Positions 35,287-44,149 are shown, numbered from the stretch's first letter. The stretch: 64,000 bases of DNA from Breoghania sp037026715 (GCF_037026715.1 NZ_JBANCG010000006.1:186001-250000), one strand, 5' to 3'. Notes: generated by a model not told the origin, from the sequence alone. Translations and numbers: made by a program.

Positions 35287-36660
35287 ATGGCCCGCGATAC
35301 CGTCGACTCAACGCCGATCGGCAGCCTTTCCGAACTTGCCGCTACCCTCCAGGAGGGCTCCAAGAGCCCCGACCAGTTCCGCATCGGGACGGAGCACGAG
35401 AAGTTCGGCTTCTTCACCGCAGACCTGACGCCCATTCCCTATAACGGCTCGCGCGGGGTCAAGACCGTGCTGGAAGGCATGGAAGGCTTGCTCGGGTGGG
35501 AGCGCATCGAGGATGCCGGCAACATCATCGGGCTTGCCGATCCTGTCGGCGGCGGCGCGATCTCGATCGAGCCCGGCGGCCAGTTCGAGCTTTCCGGCGG
35601 CCCGCTCGACAACCTGCACCAGACCTGCCGCGAGACCAACGCCCACCTCGCCCAGGTGCGCCAGATCGCCCAGCCGCTCGGCATCGGCTTTCTCGGTCTC
35701 GGCATGGCGCCGACCTGGAAGCGCTCCGACATGCCGCGCATGCCCAAGTCGCGCTATGACATCATGACCAATTACATGCCCAAGGTCGGCACCCGCGGCC
35801 TCGACATGATGTACCGGACCTCCACCGTCCAGGTGAACCTCGATTTCGAGAACGAGGCCGACATGGCTAAGAAGATGCGCGTCGGCCTCGCGCTGCAGCC
35901 GATCGCCACCGCCATCTTCGCCAATTCCCCCTTCGTGGAGGGAAAGCCCAACGGCCTGCTGTCCAACCGCGCCGAGACCTGGCTCGACACCGACAACGAC
36001 CGCGTCAGTTCGCTGCCCTTCGCCTTCGACGACGGTTTCGGTTTTGAGGCCTATGTCGAATGGGCGCTCGACGTGCCGATGTATTTCGTCAAGCGCGAGG
36101 GCGATTATCACGACGTCACCGGCACCACTTTCCGCGCCTTCATGAACGGGGCGCTCGAGGGCGTGATCCCGGATGCCGCGCCCACCATGGGCGACTGGAA
36201 CAACCACCTCTCCACGCTGTTTCCCGACGTACGGTTGAAGCGCTACATCGAGATGCGCGGCGCGGATGCCGGCCCGTGGCGGCGCATCTGCGCGCTGCCG
36301 GCGTTCTGGGTGGGGCTGCTCTATGACGCGGAGATCCTCGACCAGGCATGGCAGCTGGTGCGCGACTGGAGCGCGGAGGAACGCGATGTGCTGCGCACTG
36401 CCGTTCCCAAGACCGCGCTGAAGACCGTCTTCCGCAACCACACGGTGCTCGATATCGCCCGCGAGGCGGCGGCGCTTTCCAGCGAGGGTCTGAAGCGCCG
36501 CGCCCGCCTCAACGACGCCGGCATCGACGAGCGTACCCATCTGGAACCGGTTGAGGAAATACTGGCCACCGGTCTCACGCCGGCCGAACAGATGCTGCGC
36601 AAGTACGACGGCGAATGGAACCGCGACATCAGCCACGTCTTCCGGGACTACGCGTACTAG
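35287..36660 (+). CDS. gshA: glutamate-cysteine ligase, rhizobial/plant type
   Basis: This 457-residue cytoplasmic enzyme makes gamma-glutamylcysteine from Glu, Cys and ATP, the first step of glutathione synthesis. It belongs to the GCS2-like class found in rhizobia and plants: RIGTEHEKFGF near the start, ISIEPGGQFELSGGPL (substrate site), GLGMAPTW, and TGTTFRAFMNG. AAGGA lies 7-8 bases upstream of the ATG. Length and N-terminus agree with rhizobial GshA. rsmE lies upstream and gshB is not in the window. Confidence 0.95.
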   Translation: MARDTVDSTPIGSLSELAATLQEGSKSPDQFRIGTEHEKFGFFTADLTPIPYNGSRGVKTVLEGMEGLLGWERIEDAGNIIGLADPVGGGAISIEPGGQFELSGGPLDNLHQTCRETNAHLAQVRQIAQPLGIGFLGLGMAPTWKRSDMPRMPKSRYDIMTNYMPKVGTRGLDMMYRTSTVQVNLDFENEADMAKKMRVGLALQPIATAIFANSPFVEGKPNGLLSNRAETWLDTDNDRVSSLPFAFDDGFGFEAYVEWALDVPMYFVKREGDYHDVTGTTFRAFMNGALEGVIPDAAPTMGDWNNHLSTLFPDVRLKRYIEMRGADAGPWRRICALPAFWVGLLYDAEILDQAWQLVRDWSAEERDVLRTAVPKTALKTVFRNHTVLDIAREAAALSSEGLKRRARLNDAGIDERTHLEPVEEILATGLTPAEQMLRKYDGEWNRDISHVFRDYAY

Positions 36661-36681
36661 GCCTGTCCTTGCCGTGCGCCT

Positions 36682-39492
36682 TTAACCGGACAGCGCCACC
36701 CGTTTCTCCGGCGCGTCCGTTTCCCCGGCCGCCTCGCGCATGCGTTTCAGCACGTCACGCAGCGCCTCCGCGTTGCCGGCGGCGTAGATGCGCGCCTTTT
36801 CCGCCGGCACCGGCCGTCCCGTCAGGAACCCTTGCGCCTGCGTGCAGCCCTGAGCGCGGATGAAGCGCAACTGGTCCTCGGTCTCGATACCTTCCGCCGT
36901 CGTCGCCATGCCGAGTTCTGAAGAAAGCCCGGCGATGGCGCGGATGATGGCGTTCGCCTCCGTCTTGTTGCCGAGATCGCCGACGAAGGACTGATCGATC
37001 TTGACCTTGTCGAAGGGGAAGGCGCGTAGGTAGCTGAGCGAGGAATAGCCGGTGCCGAAATCGTCCATGGCGATGCGCACGCCGAGGCCGCGGATCTCGT
37101 GCAGCGTGCGGATCGTCGCCTCGCTGTCGATGAGCAGCACGCTTTCGGTGATCTCCAGCTCCAGCCGTTCCGGCGCCAGTCCCGAGACATTCAGCGCCTC
37201 GCGTACCCGAGCGACCAGATTGCCGGCGCGGATCTGGTAGGAGGAGACGTTGACCGCCACGCTCACGCCGTTCGGCCAGCCCGCCACCTCGCGGCAGGCC
37301 TCGTTCAGCACCCACGTGCCGACTTCCTCGATCAGCCCGACCTCCTCCGCGATCGGGATGAACTGGCACGGCGGCACCTGTCCGCGCACCGGATCGTTCC
37401 AGCGCACCAGCGCCTCGAAGCCGGTGACCTTGTTGGTCTTCATGTCGACGAGCGGCTGGTAATGAAGTTCCAGCCGGTGCTGTTCCAGCGCCTCGCGCAG
37501 GTCCGTCTCCAGCGTCTGGCGCTGGCGCAGCGCCTCGTCCATCGACGGCTCGAAGACGCAGACCCGCCCGCGCCCCTCCGCCTTGGCCTGGTGCTGCGCC
37601 AGATCGGCATGCTTCATCAGGTCGTCGCCGCAGCGCCCGTGTTCGGGATAGTGGCTGACACCCACCGAACCGCCCAGCGCCAGCCGCGCGCCGTCGATGG
37701 TGCAGGGCTCTGAGAGAATTCGGCACACCGTCTGCGCAAGGGCTTGCGCGCGCCGGTGGCCGTCCGGTCCGCAGATCAGCACGGTGAACTCGTCGCCGCC
37801 CAGCCGGGCCACCGTGTCGCCGGGTCCAACCAGTGCGTTCAGCCGGTCCGCGACCGTGCGCAGCACCCGGTCGCCCGCATCGTGGCCGAGCGTGTCGTTG
37901 ACCATCTTGAACCGGTCGAGATCTAGGCACAGCAGCGAGAAGCGATAATCCGCCCGCTCGCCGCCGCGCTGGATCTCCTCCGCCAGCTTGTTCTGCAATA
38001 GCACCCGGTTGGCGAGGTGGGTGAGGGGGTCGAAATGGGCGAGAAACGCCAGCCGCGCCTCCGCCCGCCGCCGCGCGGTGATGTCGACGATGGTGGTCAG
38101 CTTCACCGGGCGGCCGTCGTAGCGGATCTCGCGCTCGAACGGCAGCACCTCGATGATCCCGCCGTCCGCCTTGCAGTGCCGCACGGCCGGCCGGTCTTCG
38201 CCCGGCTCGTCGCCGGGCGCGCTCACGGGCGCGGTCAGGTCGTCGAGGCTGAGCCGGGTGAATTCCTCGCGGCAATAGCCGTAATGCTCCACCGCCGTGC
38301 CGTTCACCGCGACGATGCTGTTCGTTTCCGGATCGTGCAGGATCAGCGGCAGCGGGTTGCTCTCGAACATCAGCTCCAGATCGCGCCGCTTCTCGTCCTG
38401 TTCCGCCGCCGCCACCCGTTCCGCGACCCTGTCGCGGCAGTCGATGACGGCGCGGGCGATGCGGGCGAGTTCGCTTTGCTCCTCCTCCGGCAGGCGCAAC
38501 GACGGGTGGCCGCCCGCGCTCTCCTGCGTCTCGTCCTCGGCGATCGCGTGGATGCGCGCCTCAAGCGCGGCGATGGCGCGCGCGATGGAGGCGGAAAGCG
38601 ACAGCGCCAGCGACAGAGCCAGCAGTGTCGCAAGGATGGTGACCGAGGCGACGCCGAGCATTGTCCATCGCCGGCCCTGGATGTTGCCGTCAATGGCATC
38701 GGCGATCTGCGCAAGGGCGCGATTCTGAAGGACCAGCGTCGCGTCCACCAGCCTCTGATAGGCGGCATCGAGCGGCAGCGGCTTGAGCGACAGGCTCGGC
38801 ACGGCGGCGGGCGCCGTGTTGATCCGCCGGGCAAGCGTCTGCATCGCCTCGCCGAAATCCCGGTTCGCCGCGGTGAAGGTCGCCGCCGCCTGATGCAGCG
38901 CGGGCGCGCCGGAAAGGATGGGGCCAGGGCGGGCGAGAGTGGTTCCGACCGTGCCGGCGGCCGCCTCCACCTGTCCGACGACGGCGAGAAACCGCAGCCT
39001 GTCGTCGTCGGTCAGACGGTCACGCAGCGCCAGCCGGTGGGTCTCGGCACGCATCGTCGCCAGCCGCCATACCAGCTCCGGCAGCTCGTTCGCCAGAAGC
39101 CGGGTCAGCTGCGGTGCCTGCCTGTCGAGCGACGGCTCCCCCTTTCCCGTATCGGCGATGGCCGGCATCCCCTCGCGCACGAGCGCAAGCAGCGCCTGCG
39201 ACGTCGGTGCCGCCGCAAGTCCGTCCATCAGTGCGGACAGGGCCTCAGTCGCGTCCTGGCCGGGTGCGTCGCGCTTCTCGCGGGCCAGCGCGCGGGCTTT
39301 TTCCGGGTCGTCGGGATGGCGCGCGGCGGCCGCCGCCACCTCCCAGACGGACGAGATCCGCTCGAACCGGCGGCTTTCCGCTGCGGCACCGGCATTGTCG
39401 CGGCGCATGTCCATGCCCAGCACGGCAAGCGAAATCAACAGTGCCGAAAACAAGGTAACGATAATGACATTAAGACGATGGCGTATCGACAT
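36682..39492 (-). CDS. membrane GGDEF-EAL protein with periplasmic sensor and PAS domain
   Basis: This 936-residue inner-membrane protein has a helix at about 8-28, a periplasmic, mostly helical domain, a second helix at about 275-300 (LGVASVTILATLLALSLALS), a PAS domain (about 380-490, LMFESNPLPLILHDP), GGDEF (RLGGDEF, no RxxD I-site) and EAL with intact FEALVRW, EITES, DDFGTGYSS, KIDQ and AEGIET. It is probably bifunctional in c-di-GMP turnover, with the EAL side likely active. The ATG at 39492 has AGGGG about 10 bases upstream. An earlier in-frame start (39543) adds residues that do not look like part of a leader. It is convergent with gshA. Confidence 0.92.
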   Translation of the reverse strand: MSIRHRLNVIIVTLFSALLISLAVLGMDMRRDNAGAAAESRRFERISSVWEVAAAAARHPDDPEKARALAREKRDAPGQDATEALSALMDGLAAAPTSQALLALVREGMPAIADTGKGEPSLDRQAPQLTRLLANELPELVWRLATMRAETHRLALRDRLTDDDRLRFLAVVGQVEAAAGTVGTTLARPGPILSGAPALHQAAATFTAANRDFGEAMQTLARRINTAPAAVPSLSLKPLPLDAAYQRLVDATLVLQNRALAQIADAIDGNIQGRRWTMLGVASVTILATLLALSLALSLSASIARAIAALEARIHAIAEDETQESAGGHPSLRLPEEEQSELARIARAVIDCRDRVAERVAAAEQDEKRRDLELMFESNPLPLILHDPETNSIVAVNGTAVEHYGYCREEFTRLSLDDLTAPVSAPGDEPGEDRPAVRHCKADGGIIEVLPFEREIRYDGRPVKLTTIVDITARRRAEARLAFLAHFDPLTHLANRVLLQNKLAEEIQRGGERADYRFSLLCLDLDRFKMVNDTLGHDAGDRVLRTVADRLNALVGPGDTVARLGGDEFTVLICGPDGHRRAQALAQTVCRILSEPCTIDGARLALGGSVGVSHYPEHGRCGDDLMKHADLAQHQAKAEGRGRVCVFEPSMDEALRQRQTLETDLREALEQHRLELHYQPLVDMKTNKVTGFEALVRWNDPVRGQVPPCQFIPIAEEVGLIEEVGTWVLNEACREVAGWPNGVSVAVNVSSYQIRAGNLVARVREALNVSGLAPERLELEITESVLLIDSEATIRTLHEIRGLGVRIAMDDFGTGYSSLSYLRAFPFDKVKIDQSFVGDLGNKTEANAIIRAIAGLSSELGMATTAEGIETEDQLRFIRAQGCTQAQGFLTGRPVPAEKARIYAAGNAEALRDVLKRMREAAGETDAPEKRVALSG

Positions 39493-39822
39493 CGGGCAAT
39501 TACCCCTGTTCAACAGGGAGCATTGAACTCTAAGGAGTCCCAAGGAATTGTTACTTCTGCCGCATGTCCGTTATTACATGTGCGCCATGATGTCTCACCT
39601 TTCGTCATGTGCGTCAGGTTGCCGGACATTCGGATGGCCCCCCGAACGCCACGATGGACGCCCCTGCCGAACGCTCGTGTCGCGCGCTTTCGCTACGTCA
39701 TGACAAGTCATTGACCTGACGGCCATTGCGCCGGATCATGGGCGCAGACGGAAAATCCGTCGATCCGGTGCGCGGGGCCGCCCGTGCGCCGGCGAGCCAC
39801 AACGCGCCGGCCGGGGCAGCTT
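39493..39822. other. Divergent intergenic region with short direct repeats
   Basis: This 330-base region is shared by the GGDEF-EAL gene and the DUF937-like gene. It contains two direct repeats CATGTGCGYCA (39577-39587 and 39606-39616) 29 bases apart, possibly a tandem operator. No gene is seen. Confidence 0.4.
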
Positions 39823-40755
39823 ATGACAGACAGTCTTTTTCCGTTTGACCCGTTCGCTCTCATGTCGCAGACGCAGCAGCGCTTCGGCCTGAAGGAAGCG
39901 GATGCGCGTCGGGCGATGGAAGCCCTGATGCCGGCCTTCTGGGCGGGCCTGCGCCGCAATGCGGCGACCCCGGACGGCATGGAGGGGCTGATGCGCGCCT
40001 TCACCCCGCCGATCTTCCAGCCCGGCGGCGGCGCGGCGGCAAATCCCTGGGCCGCCGGCCCGGGCGCGATGTGGCCGCAGGGCGGCTGGCCGGCAGGCGG
40101 GGCGGGCGCCGGCGACTGGATGAACGCGGCGGCTGCCGGCGGGCCCGTGGGGGCCTTCCTTACGCAGATCTTTCCCAACAAGGAGATCCGCCGGGCGGTG
40201 CTCGACCACGTCGCGGCCACCACCGGCATCCGGCAGGATGCGCTCGATGCGCTGATGCCCGTCGCAGCCACCTTGATGATGGGACAGATCGCGCGAAATT
40301 TCGCGGTCGGCCCCGCGCGCGAGCTGCTTGATGCCTTCATGGCCGGTTTTGCCCGCGGCCGGCCGCAGCCCGCGCCCTCGCCCGTCGACATGATGGCGCC
40401 CTTCGCCGAGGCCATGACCGCCTTTTTCTCCGGCTTTGCGCGTGCAGGCGAACGCCACGCTCCGCAGGCCGCGCGTCCGCAGGAGCCGGAGGACGAGGAG
40501 GCCGCCGATGCACCCGACCTCGATGCGCCCGAGCCCGCCGCATCCGCATCCGAAGCATCCGGCCCCGCCGCGTCAGATGCCGCCGCGCCCGATGACGAGG
40601 ACACCGGACCTTCCGACAAGCCGTCGGCCGGCGGGGCGCAGCAGCAACGTTTCCTGAATGATTTCCTCGCCGCCGGCCGGTCCATGCAGGAAAGTCAGAT
40701 CCGCGCCTTCGAGCAGATGTTCGACGCCTTCGTGCCCGGCCACACGACGGGGTAG
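39823..40755 (+). CDS. DUF937-like protein with acidic Ala/Pro linker
   Basis: This 310-residue cytoplasmic protein contains a central helical segment (about 110-165, LTQIFPNKEIRRAVLDHVAA, then DALMPVAATLMMGQIARNF) resembling DUF937/YidB-like domains. The N-terminal part (FDPFALMSQTQQRFG) and the last 30 residues (QQQRFLNDFLAAGRSMQESQ) are helical and phasin-like in composition. A low-complexity Asp/Ala/Pro/Glu region lies between. The family function is unknown. The composition would fit a protein associated with polymer granules or other surfaces, but that is only inference. It is a single gene. Confidence 0.7.
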   Translation: MTDSLFPFDPFALMSQTQQRFGLKEADARRAMEALMPAFWAGLRRNAATPDGMEGLMRAFTPPIFQPGGGAAANPWAAGPGAMWPQGGWPAGGAGAGDWMNAAAAGGPVGAFLTQIFPNKEIRRAVLDHVAATTGIRQDALDALMPVAATLMMGQIARNFAVGPARELLDAFMAGFARGRPQPAPSPVDMMAPFAEAMTAFFSGFARAGERHAPQAARPQEPEDEEAADAPDLDAPEPAASASEASGPAASDAAAPDDEDTGPSDKPSAGGAQQQRFLNDFLAAGRSMQESQIRAFEQMFDAFVPGHTTG

Positions 40756-40774
40756 GCGCCCGCCCTTGCGCATG

Positions 40775-40808
40775 CAAAAAAAGCCCGCTGCCGGGGTGGA
40801 CAGCGGGC
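40775..40808 (-). terminator. terminator of the first DUF1127 gene
   Basis: An 8-bp stem GCCCGCTG/CAGCGGGC with a 10-base loop is followed on the minus strand by seven T residues. It is located 40 bases past the DUF1127 stop and lies tail-to-tail with the DUF937-like gene. Confidence 0.85.
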
Positions 40809-40850
40809 CAGGTGCGGTGTCAGCGGGGGCTGACCCGGGCAACAGGGAGA

Positions 40851-41207
40851 TCAGGCTTCGCAGGCGGATGCCGCAGGGCCGAAGCGGCCGGTCAGGCGGC
40901 CGTCGACCGAGGCGATTTCAAGCGCGTTGCGGGCCTGACTGCGCGCCGTGGCGCGCCGCTCTACAGCCAGAATCCGGAGCCTGCCGGAAGCCTCGATCTT
41001 TCGGTGGTCGCGCAACGCACATCGAACGTCGCTCCGCGTCAGTCCGATGTCGGTCAGCATGTGGTCGTTCCAGCCGAGCAGCTGCTTGACGGCCAGCCGG
41101 TTGCGCCTGCGGCGGTTCCAGTTCACGAGCATCCCGAGCGCCGAACGGCCGATGCCGGCCGCAATCGCAGCTAAGCTTCTGTCGGGTTTGGTGGGGAGCG
41201 TGAACAT
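40851..41207 (-). CDS. DUF1127 protein 1
   Basis: This 118-residue basic protein contains the DUF1127 (YjiS-like) signature WNDHMLTDIGLTRSDVRCAL, preceded by a basic helix (NWNRRRRNRLAVKQLL). AAGGA lies 8 bases before the ATG at 41207. Compared with the usual 40-60-residue DUF1127 proteins, it has a C-terminal extension of about 45 residues. It diverges from a LysR gene and probably depends on it. Small DUF1127 proteins of rhizobia and Brucella affect RNA turnover, phosphate or sugar metabolism and are activated by LysR regulators such as VtlR. Confidence 0.88.
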   Translation of the reverse strand: MFTLPTKPDRSLAAIAAGIGRSALGMLVNWNRRRRNRLAVKQLLGWNDHMLTDIGLTRSDVRCALRDHRKIEASGRLRILAVERRATARSQARNALEIASVDGRLTGRFGPAASACEA

Positions 41208-41325
41208 GGCAATAGTCCTTCGTCGGCCGCCGCCTCCGCGCACGGTCCGTGGTGTGGCGCCCGGCCCATCCGGACGCGCAACTGCTTGTTGGGTCTGACA
41301 AGACTTTCGCTTGCCAACAGCGATA

Positions 41326-41343
41326 AATCCAACGAATGTTTTT
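41326..41343. promoter_or_regulatory. 18-bp motif shared by both LysR/DUF1127 promoters, copy 1
   Basis: AATCCAACGAATGTTTTT lies between the divergent DUF1127 and LysR starts, 119 bases from the DUF1127 ATG. The identical 18-mer recurs at 42940-42957 in the second module. It probably is a LysR binding site or the DUF1127 promoter. Confidence 0.65.
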
Positions 41344-41376
41344 CATCGTATCGATCACAGTTGGTGATGAAAGCCG

Positions 41377-42258
41377 ATGTCCCAGATGCTCGACCTTGAT
41401 CAGCTGCGCACGTTTCTCGCCATCGCGGAGGCCGGCAGCTTCACCCAGGCCGCGGCGATCGTGAACAAGACGCAATCCGCCGTTTCCATGCAGATGCGGC
41501 GGCTGGAGGAGCGCATCGGTCGGCCGATCTTCGCCCGCGATGGGCGCCTGTCGCGGCTGACGGAGGATGGCGAGCGGCTTCTTCACTATGCCCGCAAGAT
41601 GATCAAGCTGAACGACGAGACGATCTCGGCCTTCGACGAGACGGAGCTTGCCGGCTTCGTTCGTCTCGGCACGCCGGACGATTATGCCGACCGTTTCCTG
41701 CCGGAGATCATGGCGCGGTTCTCGCGCTCCAATCCGCGCGCGGAGATCGAGGTCACCTGCGCGCCGACGCCGCTTCTGGTGCAGGATCTGAAGTCAAACC
41801 GGCTCGATATCGCCATCATCAGCCACGTCCGCGACCGCGGACGCGGCGGCGACGTGGTGCGGCACGAGCCGCTTGTCTGGGTCGCCTCCGCGCGTCATTG
41901 CGTTCACGAGGAAACGCCGTTGCCGCTGGCGCTGGGCCGTGCCACCTGCGACTGGCGCAAGGCGGCGGTGGAATCGCTGGAGGCGATGGGTCGCGACTAC
42001 CGGGTTCTCTATTCCAGCTGGTCGACGGCCGGCGTGGGGGCGGCTGTGATGGCGGGGCTTGCGGTCTCGGTGCTTCCCGAATCCGCGCTCAGGCCCGGCA
42101 TGCGCGTGCTCTCCGACCGCGAGGGCTTCCCGAAGCTTCCCCATTGCGAGATCGCGATCCTGCGGTCCTGGCACCAGCAGTCCCGCCTCATCGATGCGCT
42201 GGCCGAGCACATCGTCTCTTCGCTCGACAACCTGTCGGTGCCGATCGCCGCGGAGTGA
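41377..42258 (+). CDS. LysR-family transcriptional regulator 1
   Basis: This 293-residue DNA-binding protein has an N-terminal winged helix-turn-helix (about 5-65, FLAIAEAGSFTQAAAIVNKT then AVSMQMRRLEERIG) and a C-terminal periplasmic-binding-like effector domain (GFVRLGTPDDYADRFLPEIM). It is strongly similar in sequence and equal in length to the LysR protein at 43044-43925. It diverges from a DUF1127 gene, the arrangement of VtlR-like regulators that activate DUF1127 genes. It probably controls that gene and itself. The effector is unknown. Confidence 0.92.
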   Translation: MSQMLDLDQLRTFLAIAEAGSFTQAAAIVNKTQSAVSMQMRRLEERIGRPIFARDGRLSRLTEDGERLLHYARKMIKLNDETISAFDETELAGFVRLGTPDDYADRFLPEIMARFSRSNPRAEIEVTCAPTPLLVQDLKSNRLDIAIISHVRDRGRGGDVVRHEPLVWVASARHCVHEETPLPLALGRATCDWRKAAVESLEAMGRDYRVLYSSWSTAGVGAAVMAGLAVSVLPESALRPGMRVLSDREGFPKLPHCEIAILRSWHQQSRLIDALAEHIVSSLDNLSVPIAAE

Positions 42259-42322
42259 GGGTCGGCACCGCGACGCGCGCCGGCCCTGCCTGCTCCACAG
42301 ATGTCTGCATTCGCGGAACCTG

Positions 42323-42487
42323 TCAGCGCGCCAGCCGCCGGCGCAGCGCGCGCACGAAGGCCGCGATCAGCGTCGTGTCGCGCTGCAGGCCCAGCATGGC
42401 GAGCGTGTGCTGGCCCTTTGCATGCGAGCGGGCCTGGAACGCGCCGTTGGCGGGGCGCTGTGGCACCGGCTGAGCGAGCGTCCTCAT
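42323..42487 (-). CDS. small basic protein, 54 aa, translationally coupled to DUF1127 protein 2
   Basis: This short gene begins in the ATGA overlap at the stop of the second DUF1127 gene and has GGAGG 8 bases before its ATG. The product starts MRTLAQPVPQRPANG and ends in a basic helix (FVRALRRRLAR). The segment HTLAMLGLQRDTTLI resembles the RTLSMLASQEDYMLR part of its upstream neighbour, so it may be a diverged DUF1127 relative. No counterpart is visible after DUF1127 gene 1. The evidence is the coupled start, the ribosome site and composition. Homologues could not be checked. Confidence 0.5.
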   Translation of the reverse strand: MRTLAQPVPQRPANGAFQARSHAKGQHTLAMLGLQRDTTLIAAFVRALRRRLAR

Positions 42488-42807
42488 CCCATCGTCCTCC
42501 GGTTGCGGGCAACCGCCCTGCGGCGGCTGCGTTCGGCCTTCTGGCGCTCGTCGGCCAGACGCGCGAGCACCATCGAGGGATCCTCCGTCGCCGGCGTGCT
42601 CAAGGCGGCGTAGAGGTCGCTGCGGCTGACGCCGATATCGCGCAGCATGTAGTCCTCCTGCGAGGCGAGCATGCTCAGCGTCCGCCGGGCCCGGTATGCC
42701 CGCACCATGTTCATGGCGAGGGATGCGGCCAGACGCAGGGCGGTGCGGGCCTTGTCGACGACAAGGCCGGAGGTCGAGCGACGGGCGTCGTAAGCGGTCA
42801 GGGACAT
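42484..42807 (-). CDS. DUF1127 protein 2
   Basis: This 107-residue basic protein has the DUF1127 signature RTLSMLASQEDYMLRDIGVSR followed by SDLYAAL, with a C-terminal Arg-rich tail (RSRRRAVARNRRTMG) suited to RNA binding. It is homologous to the gene at 40851-41207 and likewise diverges from a LysR gene. The 18-bp shared motif lies 133 bases upstream of its start. Its stop overlaps the start of a 54-residue gene. Confidence 0.88.
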   Translation of the reverse strand: MSLTAYDARRSTSGLVVDKARTALRLAASLAMNMVRAYRARRTLSMLASQEDYMLRDIGVSRSDLYAALSTPATEDPSMVLARLADERQKAERSRRRAVARNRRTMG

Positions 42808-42939
42808 GGCAAAGCTCCATCGTTCGGTGCACGGAGGTTCCCGCGCCCGTTGTTATGGACCGCGTCCGCAGGGCCTTTCGGCGGCACCGGCGCGGGGTGT
42901 CTTGGTGACAGTTGAAAGGATGCACGCGGGCTATTGATT

Positions 42940-42957
42940 AATCCAACGAATGTTTTT
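42940..42957. promoter_or_regulatory. 18-bp motif shared by both LysR/DUF1127 promoters, copy 2
   Basis: AATCCAACGAATGTTTTT is identical to 41326-41343 and is followed by a very AT-rich stretch with an ATTCATCGATTGTGATGAT dyad. It lies 87 bases before the LysR 2 start. Confidence 0.65.
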
Positions 42958-43043
42958 TATAATTATTCATCGATTGTGATGATGAATAGGCCGGTAAGCG
43001 TCGTGTGCGGCGCCGCAGCAGGCTCCACGAAAGGCCTCTCGAC

Positions 43044-43925
43044 ATGTCCCATGCCCTTGATATCGATCAGCTTCGTACCTTCGTCGCAATCGCTGAACTG
43101 GGGTCTTTCACCCGCGCGGCGGAGGCCGTGAACAAGACCCAGTCGGCCGTTTCCATGCAGATGCGGCGGCTTGAGGAGCGTGTCGGTCACGCGCTCTTTA
43201 CCCGCGACGGGCGCCAGTCGCGTCTGACCGAGGTCGGCCACCGGCTGCAGGAATACGCCCGCCGGATGATCCGGCTGAACGACGAGACGCTGTCGGCCTT
43301 TTCGGAGCCGGAGTTGATCGGTCAGGTCCGGCTGGGACTGCCGGACGACTATGCCGAGCGGCTGCTGCCGCAGGTGCTGGCGGGGTTCGCCCGCATCAAT
43401 CCGACGGTGGAGGTGGTGGTGGAATGCACCGGCTCCGTTGCGGTGGCGGAAAAGGTGCGTCGCGACGAGGTGGATCTCGGCATCGTCACCTCGTGCGAGG
43501 ATCTGAACGGCTTCGGCGACATCATCCGACGGGAACGGCTGTTGTGGGTGGCGCCGGCTGACCGCTGCATTCACGACGAGCAGGTCGTGCGCCTGGCGCT
43601 CGGCCACACCACCTGCGCCTGGCGCGGCCTGGCCATCAACGCCATGGCCCGCATGGGGCGCACCGGCCGCGTCGCCTATACCAGCGGCTCCGCCACCGTG
43701 CTCATCAATGCGGTTCTGGCCGGGCTGGCGATCTCGATGATCCCGGAAAGCGCCATGCGCCCGGGCCTGCGCGTTCTCGACGAGCGCGACGGTTTTCCGG
43801 CGCTGCCGCCGGTGGACATCGCCCTCATCCGCGCGCCCAAGGCACACGAGCCGATCCACGACGCCCTCTACGATCACATCGCCGCGGCGATCGGCAACGT
43901 GACGCTGCAGATCGCGGCGGAATAG
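43044..43925 (+). CDS. LysR-family transcriptional regulator 2
   Basis: This 293-residue paralogue of the regulator at 41377-42258 has near-identical helix-turn-helix sequence (NKTQSAVSMQMRRLEER in both) and a more diverged effector domain (QVRLGLPDDYAERLLPQVLA). The ATG at 43044 gives MSHALDIDQLRT, aligned with the start of the paralogue. An in-frame ATG-like start at 43005 would add 13 unmatched residues. It diverges from DUF1127 gene 2. Identical recognition helices and the shared 18-bp motif suggest that both regulators may bind both promoters. Confidence 0.92.
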   Translation: MSHALDIDQLRTFVAIAELGSFTRAAEAVNKTQSAVSMQMRRLEERVGHALFTRDGRQSRLTEVGHRLQEYARRMIRLNDETLSAFSEPELIGQVRLGLPDDYAERLLPQVLAGFARINPTVEVVVECTGSVAVAEKVRRDEVDLGIVTSCEDLNGFGDIIRRERLLWVAPADRCIHDEQVVRLALGHTTCAWRGLAINAMARMGRTGRVAYTSGSATVLINAVLAGLAISMIPESAMRPGLRVLDERDGFPALPPVDIALIRAPKAHEPIHDALYDHIAAAIGNVTLQIAAE

Positions 43926-43973
43926 CTCGCAGCCCGCGACGAGAAGCGGTTTGACGGCAGTCCCGCGGCGCGG

Positions 43974-44073
43974 CTAGAGCATTCCGCGTTCGAGAGAACG
44001 CGGAATGCTCTAGCACTTTGAGAACGAGCAACTTTTATGCGTTCATGTGATTCCACATGAACGCATGTTGCTC
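43974..44073. repeat. R7 paired hairpin repeat (CTAGAGCA type)
   Basis: The first hairpin (43974-44013) has an 18-bp perfect stem, CTAGAGCATTCCGCGTTC, and a GAGA loop. The second (44026-44073) has a 13-bp perfect stem ATGCGTTCATGTG with loop ATTC, extended by GAGCAAC/GTTGCTC across a TTTT bulge. Elements with CTAGAGCA ends are frequent in Rhizobiales intergenic DNA. It may double as a transcription barrier after LysR 2. Confidence 0.85.
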
Positions 44074-44149
44074 TAGCTTCACGGTCCAGCCAATATCCGG
44101 CGGCGGCATCCTGCCCGCCCGCCCCCTCCGCTTTCACGATCGGACCGTC

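Noticed and set aside
35308..36636. A 442-codon minus-strand frame opposite gshA
   Set aside because: It has no recognisable domain and mirrors the conserved gshA reading frame.
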